64,000 nucleotides of DNA from Bifidobacteriaceae bacterium (GCA_031267825.1 JAIRYJ010000007.1:64001-128000), one strand, 5' to 3'; positions 43,596 through 53,636 are shown, counted from the first letter of the stretch. Notes: a model not told the origin generated them from the letters alone. Program-made: numbers and translations.

Positions 43596-45023
43596 TCAAA
43601 CGCTAGCTGACGAGGTCTGGCGGACGGACTCTGGACTCCCGCCCAAGAAACCACGGCGAGGCATCACTTTGAGAGCCAGAGCCGACAAAATGCCACAACC
43701 AACCAGATAAGCCGCGATCCCATAGGCCCGGCCTATCTCACCCGGTGTTTCACCAACAATCGCGGCCGCGATCAGCGGCGCCGGCCCACCGGCGATAATC
43801 GAAGAAAGTTGATAACCAACCGAAGACCCAGTAGCGCGGACCTCATCTGGGAACTGCTCAGCGATGAGCGAAGACTGCGAACCGTACTGCAAAGAATGAG
43901 GCAACAAAGAGCAAGAAATCGCCAAGAATATCGCAAGATGGTTACCGGAATTAAGAATCCAAAAATACGGCAAGGCGACAACAATTAGCGCGACACATCC
44001 GGCGTAATACATCACCCGGCGTCCAACCCGGTCAGCCAACGCACCGAAAACCGGCACCAGTATTAGATCAGAAGCCGCCGCTATCACAATCGCGCCAGTC
44101 ACCGAAGCTTTCGCCATAGTCGAATCCTCAGCGAACGCTCCGGTGTAAACATCCGACGTCAGATATGACAAGACATAAACCGTGAACACAAAGAACGGTG
44201 CCTGTTCACTCATCCGCAGCACAGCCGCTAACCCCAGCTGTTTGGGATACTTAGTGAAGACGGTCTTAACTGGTGTGTGGCTGATTCGGCGCGTTTCAGC
44301 CGAACGAATGAAGACCGGCGTCTCCGCCATGCGCAGACGCACCCAAAGACCAATCAGCATCAACACACCAGAGAACAAGAACGGATAACGCCAGGCATAA
44401 GCCAACAACTCGGATTGGGTGAAGAAACGGGTCACCAGAAACATTGCGCCGTTAGCGGCGATCAAACCGATCGGTGAACCCATTTGCGGCCAAGCCCCAG
44501 CCAAACCCTTCTTCTTGCCTTCACCCCATTCCAGGGCCATCGAGACCGAACCACCCCATTCGCCGCCAACACCAATGCCTTGCACCATACGTAAGGTGAG
44601 CAGCATGAATGTAGCCAAACCGCCCGCCACCGGATAGGACGATCCCTCAACCGCCACAGCGGCGGGCAGCAAGCCAACACAAGTCGTGGCAATGCCAGTG
44701 ACCAGCAAAGTGATGATCAAAGTGCGGCGCCGGCCGATCCTATCTCCCAGATGCCCAAAGATCGCCCCGCCGATCGGCCGCACCAGAAAAGCCAAAGCGA
44801 AAGACGCGAAAGATTCCAAAGTTGAGACCAGCGCGCTGTCTGAAGGGAAAAACAGTTTCGGAAACACCAGTGCCGCCATGGAACCGTAAACAAAGTATTC
44901 GTACCATTCAATTCCAGTCCCAACTAAGGCCCCCAGATTGGCCCGTAGGCGCATCTTCTTGACGTGGACCGGGTCTGACATTTGGAGTTCGAACTCTTCT
45001 CTTCCAGGAAGGGTCTGGGTCAT
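43596..45023 (-). CDS. MFS transporter of the metabolite:H+ symporter (MHS) family
   Basis: A 475-residue, twelve-helix carrier. GTGIEWYEYFVYGSMAALVFPKLFF near the N-terminus and RPIGGAIFGHLGDRIGRRRTLI are typical of the MHS group (ProP, KgtP, ShiA). QGIGVGGEWGGSVSMALEW is the fourth-helix signature. Substrates in this group are organic acids, betaines or shikimate; the sequence does not decide. It is a single-gene unit. Confidence 0.87.
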   Translation of the reverse strand: MTQTLPGREEFELQMSDPVHVKKMRLRANLGALVGTGIEWYEYFVYGSMAALVFPKLFFPSDSALVSTLESFASFALAFLVRPIGGAIFGHLGDRIGRRRTLIITLLVTGIATTCVGLLPAAVAVEGSSYPVAGGLATFMLLTLRMVQGIGVGGEWGGSVSMALEWGEGKKKGLAGAWPQMGSPIGLIAANGAMFLVTRFFTQSELLAYAWRYPFLFSGVLMLIGLWVRLRMAETPVFIRSAETRRISHTPVKTVFTKYPKQLGLAAVLRMSEQAPFFVFTVYVLSYLTSDVYTGAFAEDSTMAKASVTGAIVIAAASDLILVPVFGALADRVGRRVMYYAGCVALIVVALPYFWILNSGNHLAIFLAISCSLLPHSLQYGSQSSLIAEQFPDEVRATGSSVGYQLSSIIAGGPAPLIAAAIVGETPGEIGRAYGIAAYLVGCGILSALALKVMPRRGFLGGSPESVRQTSSASV

Positions 45024-45460
45024 TACAGCCTCTCGTTGTTGTCAGGTCGTTGTTGTCGGGGAGAGAACAGGTAGCACCGGAGGTGCGCTGACGACCCATT
45101 CCTTGCGAATTGTTACCTGCTAGCGGACGCCTTAGAAGGGCCAAACATCCTTGGGCCTAACGTCCGTGGGTCTAACGTCCACCATTTCGGATAAACCCTT
45201 AGCGGCCTGTTTCGGGCGGCCGTTAGCCGCTTCATAAAGCCGGTTCGATCAGGTTGTTCGCCCGTGATTGAGGATCACCTCAAAGCCCCCAGTGATGGTC
45301 GGAGAGATGGGCCCGAAATCCGTTTAGTCCTAACTGAAACTGGCGAATGTTAATGTTTTTGCTCCGATGCCAGGTCGCGCGTTTGTGCAGCGTCAAACTG
45401 GCGGTTCAAGAAAAATGCCTAGCGGGGTGGTTGACAGCTCCCGGGCGGGCCTACCTCAGG
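45024..45460. other. Gene-free DNA between MFS and ABC exporter genes
   Basis: No ORF with coding character. Near the MFS start are two close copies of TCGTTGTTGTC, and at about 45155-45180 two copies of GGGYCTAACGTCC. GTGAT-TGAGG-ATCAC at about 45268 is a symmetric element. No terminator for the ABC genes is clear. Confidence 0.4.
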
Positions 45461-47098
45461 TCAAGCCAGCAGATCGCGTTCGCGGAAACGCTGATGAGCG
45501 GCCGATATCAGCAAAGCCGCGACAGCGAACAAGCCGATCGACGCCCGCCAGTCGAACGGTGTCCCCGGCGTCAGTGACGCCGCGCTGAGCGGCGCCGCCA
45601 AACGTGTCCAAGCGGGCCAGTCGGAGGCGGTCGATAACAGCTGATGAACCGCCGGATAAGCCAGGAACGGCCAGCTCAAAGCCGTCAACCGGGGTAACAC
45701 CGCGACCAGGAAGGACGCTAAAGCGACAGTCGCCACCAGGCCGGGGAATGACCGCAGAACAGCTTCAGCCACCGCCGGAGCGACACCTGGGTCAAGTTCA
45801 CGGTTGCTCACCACGGCACCGTAGTAGGCCACACCACCTAATCCCATGCCTAACAGTGTGCTCAGGGCGACGGTCAGCTCGTTAGCGCCGAGCAGCTTGT
45901 CACGTGAAACGGGTTGCTCCAAGGAGCGCGCCACCAGGCCGGTCAACTCATCGCTGTGCATCTGGTTCATCGCCGTGATTCCAAAAGCCCCCATAATGAC
46001 GGCCAAATAAAGCACCACCATGCCACTGAAAGCTTCAGCTATCGGGTCTATGCCGTCAGACTTGTCCAGCCCAAAGAACTCCATCATGGCCGGGTTGTCA
46101 CGGACGTAATCAGCCAGGCTACCCATCGCTGGACCCATCGCGGCACCTACCGCCACCACCCCGAAGGACCAGGCCAGGAAGCTGGCCTGGATCCGGCGCC
46201 AAACCAGTGAACTGGGCTGTTTGAGTGCTTTATCAGCCCGGGCTGGGCCGTGGATCTCCGGCAGGATGGCGGCGCCTTGATCACGCCGACCCGCCAGGAT
46301 CAAGGCCAGAACCGTCAAGGCGGCGCCGCAGGCGACGCCTAAGAGCAGCGGCCACCAGCGCAAATTAACCCAGATTCGCCCTTGGGCGGCCCAGCCTAGA
46401 GGCGATAACCAGCTAGCCCAGCCGGATCCGCCTTGAACCGCCAGCGTGTCACCAACCGCCCGCAAGGCGTAGGCCACACCCAGTACGGCACAGCTCAAAC
46501 CGGCCGCCGCCCGCCCGGTCCAAGCGAGTTGTGCCATGACCGCACCAACCCCGGTAAAGGTCAAACCGGTGGCGGCCACCGCCAGGCCGAGGGCCAGGCA
46601 GTCCACTTTGGCTAGTTCAGGGTAGGCCATCATACCGAACCCTAAAGCCAGGCTGATCAGGATAACCTCGCCCGCCACCACAGTTAGGGCGGCGGTCAGT
46701 GGGGCGGCCCGGCCCACCGCTGCGGCTCCGACCAGTTCAAGCCGACCGGTGTCTTCCTCGTGGCGTGTCAGGTGGACCATCAACAAGATGGCCGCCAGGG
46801 CGATCGTCACGTTTAGCCAGATCAGCAGTTCGTTGGCGACCATCGCCCCCATGGTGTAGTTGTCCAGCCCGTAGCCTGGCCCGCCGAAGATGGTGCCAGT
46901 CGGGGTCGCCATGATCAGGGCGCGGCCTTTCGCGCCAGTTTCAGTACCAAAAACGGTGCCGTAGGCGCCTAGTGATGGCAGTGTCACGCCCGGTACCGCC
47001 ACCAGCCAGATCACCAGCCGCAGACGGTTCCGCCGGACGATGCCGACCACCAATTTCCTAAACCCGGCGAGTTCCCGGGTGGAAGCTCGGGTAGCCAT
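45461..47098 (-). CDS. ABC-2 type exporter permease
   Basis: A protein of about 545 residues with roughly twelve hydrophobic segments in two similar halves, as in actinobacterial permeases annotated as polyketide/multidrug (TetAB-like) exporters. Each half includes HEEDTGRLELV or SDELTGLVARSLEQPVSRDKLL, the conserved cytoplasmic EL/ES loop. It may start at the GTG 47101, which overlaps the stop of the ATPase gene, or at the ATG 47098. It forms a two-gene unit with the ATPase. The exported compound is unknown. Confidence 0.83.
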   Translation of the reverse strand: MATRASTRELAGFRKLVVGIVRRNRLRLVIWLVAVPGVTLPSLGAYGTVFGTETGAKGRALIMATPTGTIFGGPGYGLDNYTMGAMVANELLIWLNVTIALAAILLMVHLTRHEEDTGRLELVGAAAVGRAAPLTAALTVVAGEVILISLALGFGMMAYPELAKVDCLALGLAVAATGLTFTGVGAVMAQLAWTGRAAAGLSCAVLGVAYALRAVGDTLAVQGGSGWASWLSPLGWAAQGRIWVNLRWWPLLLGVACGAALTVLALILAGRRDQGAAILPEIHGPARADKALKQPSSLVWRRIQASFLAWSFGVVAVGAAMGPAMGSLADYVRDNPAMMEFFGLDKSDGIDPIAEAFSGMVVLYLAVIMGAFGITAMNQMHSDELTGLVARSLEQPVSRDKLLGANELTVALSTLLGMGLGGVAYYGAVVSNRELDPGVAPAVAEAVLRSFPGLVATVALASFLVAVLPRLTALSWPFLAYPAVHQLLSTASDWPAWTRLAAPLSAASLTPGTPFDWRASIGLFAVAALLISAAHQRFRERDLLA

Positions 47099-47100
47099 CA

Positions 47101-48039
47101 CTAAACCTCGCCCTGCCCAGCGCCTTCAGGCGCTGGGGTGGTGTAATGCGACAAGAACAACTCCTCAAGCGAGGGCGGCGAACAGGTCAGTGACTCAATA
47201 CCGATCCGGGTCAAAGCTGACATAACCGTCTCAAGCGAGCTGTTGTCGCAAGCGAAACTTACCCGGTCGGCATCGGCCACAAAGTCATGTACCCCAACTA
47301 GACCCGCCAACGAACCACTTGGTCCCCTGAGCTTGGCTTCGATCCGGTTCCGGGTGAGGTGACGCAACTCAGCCAAAGTGCCGGTCTCAACCGCCTGCCC
47401 ATCCCGGATGATGGTGACTGTGTCGCAAGTTTTCTCAACCTCAGCCAGGATGTGGCTCGATAGCAGGACAGTCCGGCCAGCCTGTTTGATCTCGGCCAAA
47501 TAGCCCGTGAAAACAGCTTCCATCAGCGGGTCGAGGCCTGATGTTGGTTCATCGAAGAGGAACAATTCAGCATCGGTAGCTAAAGCGGCGATCAGCGCGA
47601 CCTTCTGGCGGTTGCCTTTGGAATAGGTCCGGTTATGCCGCGTCGGGTCAAGTTCAAAACGTTCGAGCAGTTCATCCCGCAGTTTCTGATTGATCTTGCC
47701 GCGCAGCGAGCCAAGGTAGTCGATCGTCTCGCCGCCGGTCAGATTGGGCCACAAACTGACATCCCCGGGAACGTACGCCAGCCGCTTATGCAGTTCAACA
47801 GCGTCAAGCCAAGGATCCAAACCAAGCAGGCTGGCGGGGCCAGAATCAGCGTCAGCCCGGATCAAACCCAACAGAACGCGGATCGTGGTGGACTTGCCGG
47901 CCCCATTGGGCCCCAAGAACCCAGCGATCTGGCCTGGTTCAACTGTCAGGTCCAAGCCGTCAAGGGCTTTGACTTTGCCGAAAGTCTTACGCAGGCCTTC
48001 CGTCCGGATGGCCTCAGTGTTGTCAGTGCTGGTTGTCAT
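47101..48039 (-). CDS. ABC transporter ATP-binding protein
   Basis: A 312-residue DrrA-type ATPase. Walker A is GPNGAGKST, the signature YSKGNRQK (a variant of LSGGQ), Walker B LFLFDEPTSGLDPL, and the switch His is in LLSSHIL. The C-terminal 90 residues are the DrrA-like accessory domain. It energises the permease encoded directly downstream. Confidence 0.93.
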   Translation of the reverse strand: MTTSTDNTEAIRTEGLRKTFGKVKALDGLDLTVEPGQIAGFLGPNGAGKSTTIRVLLGLIRADADSGPASLLGLDPWLDAVELHKRLAYVPGDVSLWPNLTGGETIDYLGSLRGKINQKLRDELLERFELDPTRHNRTYSKGNRQKVALIAALATDAELFLFDEPTSGLDPLMEAVFTGYLAEIKQAGRTVLLSSHILAEVEKTCDTVTIIRDGQAVETGTLAELRHLTRNRIEAKLRGPSGSLAGLVGVHDFVADADRVSFACDNSSLETVMSALTRIGIESLTCSPPSLEELFLSHYTTPAPEGAGQGEV

Positions 48040-48226
48040 GGTTGCTCCTGTGCGATTGTTGGCCGCTGCCGCTGACTGTCCTTCAGTGATGATCGCATAT
48101 CAGCCTGTCAGAACGCCGCTCGACCGGCCCTAACCCAGTCCCTAAGTCAGAAACCTGACCCAGTGGCCGTATTGACCCCATTGGGCCGCATTCCCGATTA
48201 GCTAACCAAACCCGCTCTGGCTCGCA

Positions 48227-48922
48227 TTATTCGGCGATTACCACCAGTAAGGTGCGCGGCCCGTGAACGCCTTCAACCCGGGTCAATTCAATATCGACTG
48301 TGGCCGACGGACCAGACACCCAGGTCAAGGGCAGACCAGCCAAAATTGAGGGATACAGTCGGCTGATCGCCTGGGGCACATCAGGCACCACCTGGTTGCC
48401 GCGCACCAGACAAAGGTGCAGGTCAGGGACTAGAGTCAAGGCCCGGCGGCCCTGATTGACGGAGTGGTCAAGGACCAGTGTGCCGGTTTCGGCTATAGCC
48501 ACCCGGCAGGCCGTCACCACACCATCCAACTGGTCTAGTTCGGCCGAGGCCAACGGCGGATCATCCTTGACTATCTCGATGCCACTGTTGGTTAAGGCTG
48601 GTCCAGCCTCAGCCAGGAGGCCCGCGGGTAAGGCGATTCGTCGCACGCCGCGGTCAACCAGCATCCGGGCCGCCTCAGCCGTGGCCCGGCCGGAACTCAG
48701 ACGCACCACGGTGGCTCCGTAGTCGGCGCAGCGTTCGGCGAAGAGACCTATCACGTCGCCACTTGCGGCCGGTCCGGCCGGTCGGCTGATCTTCTCAGCG
48801 GTGGTCTCGGTCCGTTCCGGCTCAGGCCCGGGGGAAACGTCAGACAGGGCGCCGGTGATGGTCGCCAAGACCCTTTGGCGCGAGGCCGCGTCAGCTTGGC
48901 CAGTCGGCTGATCTGGGCTCAT
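48227..48922 (-). CDS. lutC: LutC, LUD-domain lactate utilisation protein
   Basis: A 231-residue LUD-domain protein. I set the start at 48922, where ATG overlaps the lutB stop (ATGA). ACRVAIAETGTLVLDHS, RALTLVPDLHLCLV and TWVSGPSATVDIELTRVEGVHGPRTL are family signatures. LutA, LutB and LutC together oxidise L-lactate to pyruvate at iron-sulfur centres. Confidence 0.93.
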   Translation of the reverse strand: MSPDQPTGQADAASRQRVLATITGALSDVSPGPEPERTETTAEKISRPAGPAASGDVIGLFAERCADYGATVVRLSSGRATAEAARMLVDRGVRRIALPAGLLAEAGPALTNSGIEIVKDDPPLASAELDQLDGVVTACRVAIAETGTLVLDHSVNQGRRALTLVPDLHLCLVRGNQVVPDVPQAISRLYPSILAGLPLTWVSGPSATVDIELTRVEGVHGPRTLLVVIAE

Positions 48923-50403
48923 GACTGTTGCTTCTTCCACCATTGGCGGAATGTCCGGCGGGCCGGCACAGGCAAATCACGCGCCCGGGTCCAAGCTGAG
49001 GCCGGCCATGGCAATGGGCCAATAGCTGTCCGCGAGCCAGCCAAACGTCCAGCCAATGAGGTTAGGCGGCCAACCAAGCCAAGATGCCAGCCGCGCCGGA
49101 AGGCCCAACCAGCACCCGCGATGGCCAGCGTTTCAAGATGCGGTCGCGGTTCGCGCTGCTTGTGCCGGGCGGCCTTGTTGCGCTGGTGCACTATCAGGTC
49201 AGGCAGTGGGATCTTGACTGGGCAGACATCAGCGCAGGCGGCGCATAGGGTGCAGGCGAACGGCAGTGATCGTGTCTGAGCCGCACCGAAGCCACGTAGC
49301 TGTGGGGTCAGCACAATTCCGATCGGGCCAGGGTAGACCGAACCGTAGGCGTGCCCGCCGACCTTCTGATACACGGGGCAGGCGTTCATGCAGGCTGAGC
49401 AGCGGATACAGCGCAGCATTGGTCTGGCGGTCGGCTCAGCTAAAGCTTTGCCGCGCCCGGCGTCAATCAGCACAACATGTACCTCTTGTGGACCGTCGCC
49501 AGGTGTCACGCCAGTCCACATTGAGGTATACGGGTTCATCCGTTCGCCGGTTGAGCTACGTGGCAACAAACGCATGAAAACTTCTAAGTCTTGAAAAGTT
49601 GGCACCAGTTTTTCGATCCCGACCACACTGATCAGGGTTTGCGGCAGTGTCAGGCACATCCGGCCGTTGCCTTCAGACTCAACTATGACCAGCGTGCCAG
49701 TCTCCGCGACCAGGAAGTTGCCACCCGAGATGCCCACTTTGGCCCGCAAGAACTTCTCCCGCAGATGTACGCGCGCTGCCGCGGCTAATTCCTGGGGGTC
49801 GTTGGTCAGGTCAGGCGGGGCGGGCGCACCATTCAGACGCATCTCGGCTAAGAAGATCTCACGGACTTCGGCCCGGTTGCGGTGAATCGCGGGCACCAGG
49901 ATGTGGCTAGGAGTGTCATGGCCTAACTGGACTATCAGCTCCGCCAGATCAGTTTCCCAGGCGGCGATCCCAGCCTTGGCCAGCGCCTCGTTCAGGTCGA
50001 TCTCCTGTGTCGCCATCGACTTGACTTTGACCACCTCATCAGCGCCAGTCCGTTTAACCAGGGTGGTCACTATGGCGTTGGCCTCATCGGCCGTGGCCGC
50101 CCAATGGACTTGAGCGCCAGCTTCGATCAAGGCGGCCTCAGCTTGCAGCAAATAGTGATCAAGGTGACGCAAGGTGCGGTCCTTGATGGCGGCGGCGGCG
50201 CTGCGCAACTCCTGCCAGTCAGGTGTTTCAGCTTGGCGCAAGGCCCGCTTAGCTTGGATAGTGCTGGTCGCTTTACGCAAGTTGGCGCGTAGCTGAGGGT
50301 TGGCCAATTCCCGGCGGGCCGCCGCCGGGAACGGCAAAGCTGGAGCGGGTTTAGCGGAGCCAGTGGGAACAGCGGGCTGATCTGGCCCAATTCGAGGATT
50401 CAC
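48919..50403 (-). CDS. lutB: LutB, iron-sulfur LUD protein of lactate oxidation
   Basis: A 494-residue protein with GTG start overlapping the lutA stop. The LUD domain has NFLVAETGTLVIVESEGNGRM. The two 4Fe-4S clusters are in RCIRCSACMNACPVY and CTLCAACADVCPVKIPLP. The last 80 residues are the usual LutB tail region. It is the core electron-transfer subunit of the LutABC complex. Confidence 0.95.
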   Translation of the reverse strand: MNPRIGPDQPAVPTGSAKPAPALPFPAAARRELANPQLRANLRKATSTIQAKRALRQAETPDWQELRSAAAAIKDRTLRHLDHYLLQAEAALIEAGAQVHWAATADEANAIVTTLVKRTGADEVVKVKSMATQEIDLNEALAKAGIAAWETDLAELIVQLGHDTPSHILVPAIHRNRAEVREIFLAEMRLNGAPAPPDLTNDPQELAAAARVHLREKFLRAKVGISGGNFLVAETGTLVIVESEGNGRMCLTLPQTLISVVGIEKLVPTFQDLEVFMRLLPRSSTGERMNPYTSMWTGVTPGDGPQEVHVVLIDAGRGKALAEPTARPMLRCIRCSACMNACPVYQKVGGHAYGSVYPGPIGIVLTPQLRGFGAAQTRSLPFACTLCAACADVCPVKIPLPDLIVHQRNKAARHKQREPRPHLETLAIAGAGWAFRRGWHLGLVGRLTSLAGRLAGSRTAIGPLPWPASAWTRARDLPVPARRTFRQWWKKQQS

Positions 50404-51161
50404 GCCGCCGCCACCTCAGTTTGAGCCAAAATCTCAACCAAATGGATCGGTTTGACCCCGGCCCGGCCCCGGCTCAGGATTCCACCAATGTTCATTAGAC
50501 AAGCGTTATCCGGCGCGACCAGATATTCGGCCCCAGTCGCCATCACATTGGCGGCCTTAGCGGAAGCCAAAGCGACCGACAGATCCGGGTTCTTGACACT
50601 GAAAGTGCCACCAAAACCACAACACTGCTCCGCCTCCGGCAAGTCCAACAAATCAATGCCAGCCACCGCCCGTAACAACTGATAAGGCCGCTCCCCAATC
50701 AGAGCCAGCCGGGTCGAATGGCAGGACGGATGATAGGTCACCCGATGCGGGAAAAAAGCACCAACATCAACCACACCCAAGACATCAACCAGGAACTCAG
50801 TGATGTCGTAAGTCTTGGCAGCCGACCGTCTAGCCTGCTCTTCCAGTTTGGCGGAGCCAACGCGGCCGGCCAGCATGGTGTGCTGGTGACGAACGGAAGC
50901 CACACACGAGCCGGAAGCCGCCACGACGGCATCGTACTTATCAAAAGCTTTGACAAAGGAACGAACCGAGCCAAGCGCGGCTTTGAAATACCCAGTGTTG
51001 GTCATCATCTGGCCGCAGCAAGTCTGGGCCGGCGGGAACTCTACCTGGCAGCCCAGCCGCCGCAACAAATCGACGGTCGCCCGCACCGTTTGCGGGAACA
51101 TCAGGTCATTGATGCAGGTCGCGAACAGACCAACGCGCATCCCCTGGCCAGGTAGCGCCAT
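50400..51161 (-). CDS. lutA: LutA, CCG-domain iron-sulfur protein of lactate oxidation
   Basis: A 253-residue protein with two CCG domains: TCCGQMMTNTGY and QCCGFGGTFSVKNPDL, plus the matching Cys in GSCVASV and SCHSTRL. ATG 51161 has GGAGG five bases upstream. First gene of lutABC. An AldA-like lactaldehyde dehydrogenase is divergent less than 1 kb away, so lactate may come from lactaldehyde. Confidence 0.95.
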   Translation of the reverse strand: MALPGQGMRVGLFATCINDLMFPQTVRATVDLLRRLGCQVEFPPAQTCCGQMMTNTGYFKAALGSVRSFVKAFDKYDAVVAASGSCVASVRHQHTMLAGRVGSAKLEEQARRSAAKTYDITEFLVDVLGVVDVGAFFPHRVTYHPSCHSTRLALIGERPYQLLRAVAGIDLLDLPEAEQCCGFGGTFSVKNPDLSVALASAKAANVMATGAEYLVAPDNACLMNIGGILSRGRAGVKPIHLVEILAQTEVAAA

Positions 51162-51427
51162 ATCCTCCGCCTTTCGCTAACGCTCCGCGCTCCGCCAAGA
51201 ACCCTGTTCCCGGCGCGACCCAACACTGGGCCAATCCGCTTGCCGACAAGCTTGCCAGCCCACCTGGCGGCGCGCTACCTCCTGACCGTCTTTTCTGGCT
51301 GCCCAACCAGCGTTAGTCCCGGCCGATTACACCTCCACATGACGGGTTGACGTCCGCTTGGGGGATCAGCTAGGCGGCGACCACCGAAGTTAGGCACCGA
51401 CTTTCATACACTGGAAAGGTGTGGGTC

Positions 51428-51502
51428 ATGGCCAACATCTACCAGGTGGCGCGCGGCGGTTTGCGGCCGGGACAACGGTTTCCCGGGGGTGAAGGATCCT
51501 GA
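51428..51502 (+). CDS. Possible 24-residue ORF before the unknown gene
   Basis: ATG 51428 (MANIYQVARGG) to TGA 51502, overlapping the next start by 14 bp, with GGAAAGG about 10 bases upstream. It could be a coupling leader peptide, or the true N-terminus of the next gene after a frameshift. The preceding 266 bp up to lutA have no other gene. Confidence 0.25.
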   Translation: MANIYQVARGGLRPGQRFPGGEGS

Positions 51503-51791
51503 TGCGCCTGTTAGTGACGGCTGGGCAACACTGCCAGCCGTCAAACTACCGTGGAGCATCTCAGAGGCAGAACTCAGGGAACTGGTTGGCCTCTGCCCGC
51601 CAACGGCACAGCCGATTGATGATCCGGGCGATCCGGGTGAGGCGAATGATCCGGGTGAGGCGGCGGTAACTGATCCAGTAATCCAGTTCGCGGAACCGGA
51701 CGGCGCCAGGCCCGCCTCAATGACTGACCAGGAAATTCAGCGACGAGTCGCCGCCCTCCAAACCATCATCGCCGCTGCGGCGGGCAACTGA
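51489..51791 (+). CDS. Small acidic protein of unknown function
   Basis: A 100-residue protein with GTG start. WSISEAELRELVGL and the helical end DQEIQRRVAALQTIIAAAAGN look folded; between is an acidic Pro/Gly linker with DPGEAN/DPGEAA duplicated. Not recognised. It ends 133 bp before the aldehyde dehydrogenase start and may share its transcript. Confidence 0.5.
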   Translation: MKDPDAPVSDGWATLPAVKLPWSISEAELRELVGLCPPTAQPIDDPGDPGEANDPGEAAVTDPVIQFAEPDGARPASMTDQEIQRRVAALQTIIAAAAGN

Positions 51792-51923
51792 ATGCCGCCT
51801 AGCCAAGTAAGAGTCATTGGCAGGGCTGTTGCGTATGAGTCTGGTCTCTTCCAGTCAGGCGCGCGCCCTGGTAGCGTGCAATCAGCCGGGTTCGCCGGAA
51901 AAGTTCAAACACGAAGGAGTGAC

Positions 51924-53357
51924 ATGAACGCTGTCCCTCAATACCAGAACTACATCGGTGGCCAAGCCGTCAGCGGCCAGGATTTCATCGAAGTTGAAAA
52001 CCCTTTCACAAGGGAAATCATTGGGCTGGCGCCCAAGTTGGGCGCGGATGCGGCTGGCCAGGCACTGGAAGCGGCTAAATCCGCTCAGACTGCCTGGGCT
52101 AAGCGCAGCCCGGCCGACAGAGCCGGCTATCTAGCCAAATGTGCCCAAGTCATCCGCCAGCACCGGGTTGAGTTAGCTGAACTGCTGATGCATGAGCAAG
52201 CCAAGATCGCCCCGCTAGCTCAAGTTGAGATCGATGTCACCGCCACCTACTTCGACTATTACGCCGGTTGGGCGCGCATCTATGAAGGTGAAATCATCAA
52301 CTCAGATGACCCGCAAGAAAACATCCTGCTGTTCCAGAAGCCGATCGGTGTAGCTGTCGGCATCTGCCCCTGGAACTTCCCGTTCTTCGTCATGGCGCGC
52401 AAAGTCGCCCCATCTTTGCTGGTTGGTTGCACCACTGTGATTAAACCGTCCAGCACCACGCCACTGACAACACTGCGGTTCGCTGAACTGATCCAAGACA
52501 TTGGCCTGCCGCCTGGTGTGCTGAACTTTGTTTCTGGTGGTGGCGGCACGCTAGGTGACGCCCTGGTCCGCCATCCGCTGTCTGACATCGTGTCACTCAC
52601 CGGCTCAGTTGAGGCTGGTGTTGAGATCATCAAGGCGTCCGCCGAAAAGATCATGAAAACTTCGCTTGAACTGGGCGGCAAGGCTCCGGCTATTGTTTTC
52701 CCAGATGCCGATATTGATCTGGCGGTCAAAGGCGTGACCGATTCGCGTCTGATCTTCTCTGGGCAGGTTTGCAACTGCGCCGAGCGGGCCTATGTCCACA
52801 AGGACATCTACCCTGAGTTCATTGAAAAGCTGAAGGCCGCTTTTGAAGCCGCCAAACTTGGTGACCCGGCGGCCCCTGGCGTGGCCTACAGTTCCCAAGT
52901 CGATTCCGCCCAGTTGGCGAAGATCAGTGCCATGGTTGAGCGGGCGGTCGCGGCCGGAGCTGAGGTTGTCACCGGCGGCAAGCCCGCTGACCTTGGCAGC
53001 GGCTACTTCTATGAGCCGACCATTCTGGCTGGTGCGGCCCAGGATTCGGAGATCGTCCAGAAGGAGGTCTTCGGGCCGGTGCTGCCAGTCATGCGGTGGG
53101 ATGACTACGATTCGGTGATCGCCGCCGCCAACGACTGCGAATACGGTTTGACCTCATCTGTTTTCACCAGCGGTGTTGGCACAACGATGCAAGCCATCAA
53201 GGACCTCAACTTTGGTGAGACTTACGTCAACCGTGAGCATTTTGAAGGCATTCAGGGCTTCCATGCCGGCTGGCGTAAGTCAGGTATTGGTGGCGCTGAC
53301 GGCAAGCATGGCCTCTACGAGTACCTTCAATCGCAGGCGGTTTACATCCGCTACTGA
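51924..53357 (+). CDS. aldA: Lactaldehyde/glycolaldehyde dehydrogenase (AldA-like)
   Basis: A 477-residue NAD-dependent aldehyde dehydrogenase; ATG 51924 follows GAAGGAG. PWNFPFFVMARKVAPSL is the cofactor strand, ELGGKAP holds the general base Glu, and SGQVCNCAERAYVH contains the nucleophile Cys in the CNCAER form specific for AldA-type enzymes. EVFGPVLPV follows near the end. AldA makes L-lactate from L-lactaldehyde formed by fucose or rhamnose breakdown, which suits the nearby lutABC. Confidence 0.9.
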   Translation: MNAVPQYQNYIGGQAVSGQDFIEVENPFTREIIGLAPKLGADAAGQALEAAKSAQTAWAKRSPADRAGYLAKCAQVIRQHRVELAELLMHEQAKIAPLAQVEIDVTATYFDYYAGWARIYEGEIINSDDPQENILLFQKPIGVAVGICPWNFPFFVMARKVAPSLLVGCTTVIKPSSTTPLTTLRFAELIQDIGLPPGVLNFVSGGGGTLGDALVRHPLSDIVSLTGSVEAGVEIIKASAEKIMKTSLELGGKAPAIVFPDADIDLAVKGVTDSRLIFSGQVCNCAERAYVHKDIYPEFIEKLKAAFEAAKLGDPAAPGVAYSSQVDSAQLAKISAMVERAVAAGAEVVTGGKPADLGSGYFYEPTILAGAAQDSEIVQKEVFGPVLPVMRWDDYDSVIAAANDCEYGLTSSVFTSGVGTTMQAIKDLNFGETYVNREHFEGIQGFHAGWRKSGIGGADGKHGLYEYLQSQAVYIRY

Positions 53358-53368
53358 AGGTCGGGTGT

Positions 53369-53413
53369 GGGGCCGTCTACGGTTTCGGTGGACGATGCCG
53401 TCTAGGCGGCCCC
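53369..53413 (+). terminator. Hairpin after aldA
   Basis: GGGGCCGTCT (53369-53378) pairs with AGGCGGCCCC (53404-53413) at nine of ten positions, 11 bases after the aldA stop. The loop includes GACGATGCCG. No T tract follows. Confidence 0.5.
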
Positions 53414-53636
53414 CGCTCCCAATTCGGCTTTCCACGTCGGCGTCAGGGGAGTCCCCACAGGACTGTGTTGCCCTAGCTGGCTTGGTTTGCCTGGTTGGTG
53501 ACCTGGGTGCGAGCGGGAAGCGATTCCTGATCCATTTTCCGCACCCCGCCCCGCACCACTATGGGTACCGGCCCGGATGACCGTTGGTTGGTAGCGTTGA
53601 CGGCGATGTGATTGTGTTCGCTGAAGGAGAAGCGTC

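Noticed and set aside
45268-45282. Second Crp/GlxR operator (GTGAT-TGAGG-ATCAC)
   Set aside because: The half sites are seven instead of six bases apart in the GTGA/TCAC register, so it does not fit the consensus.
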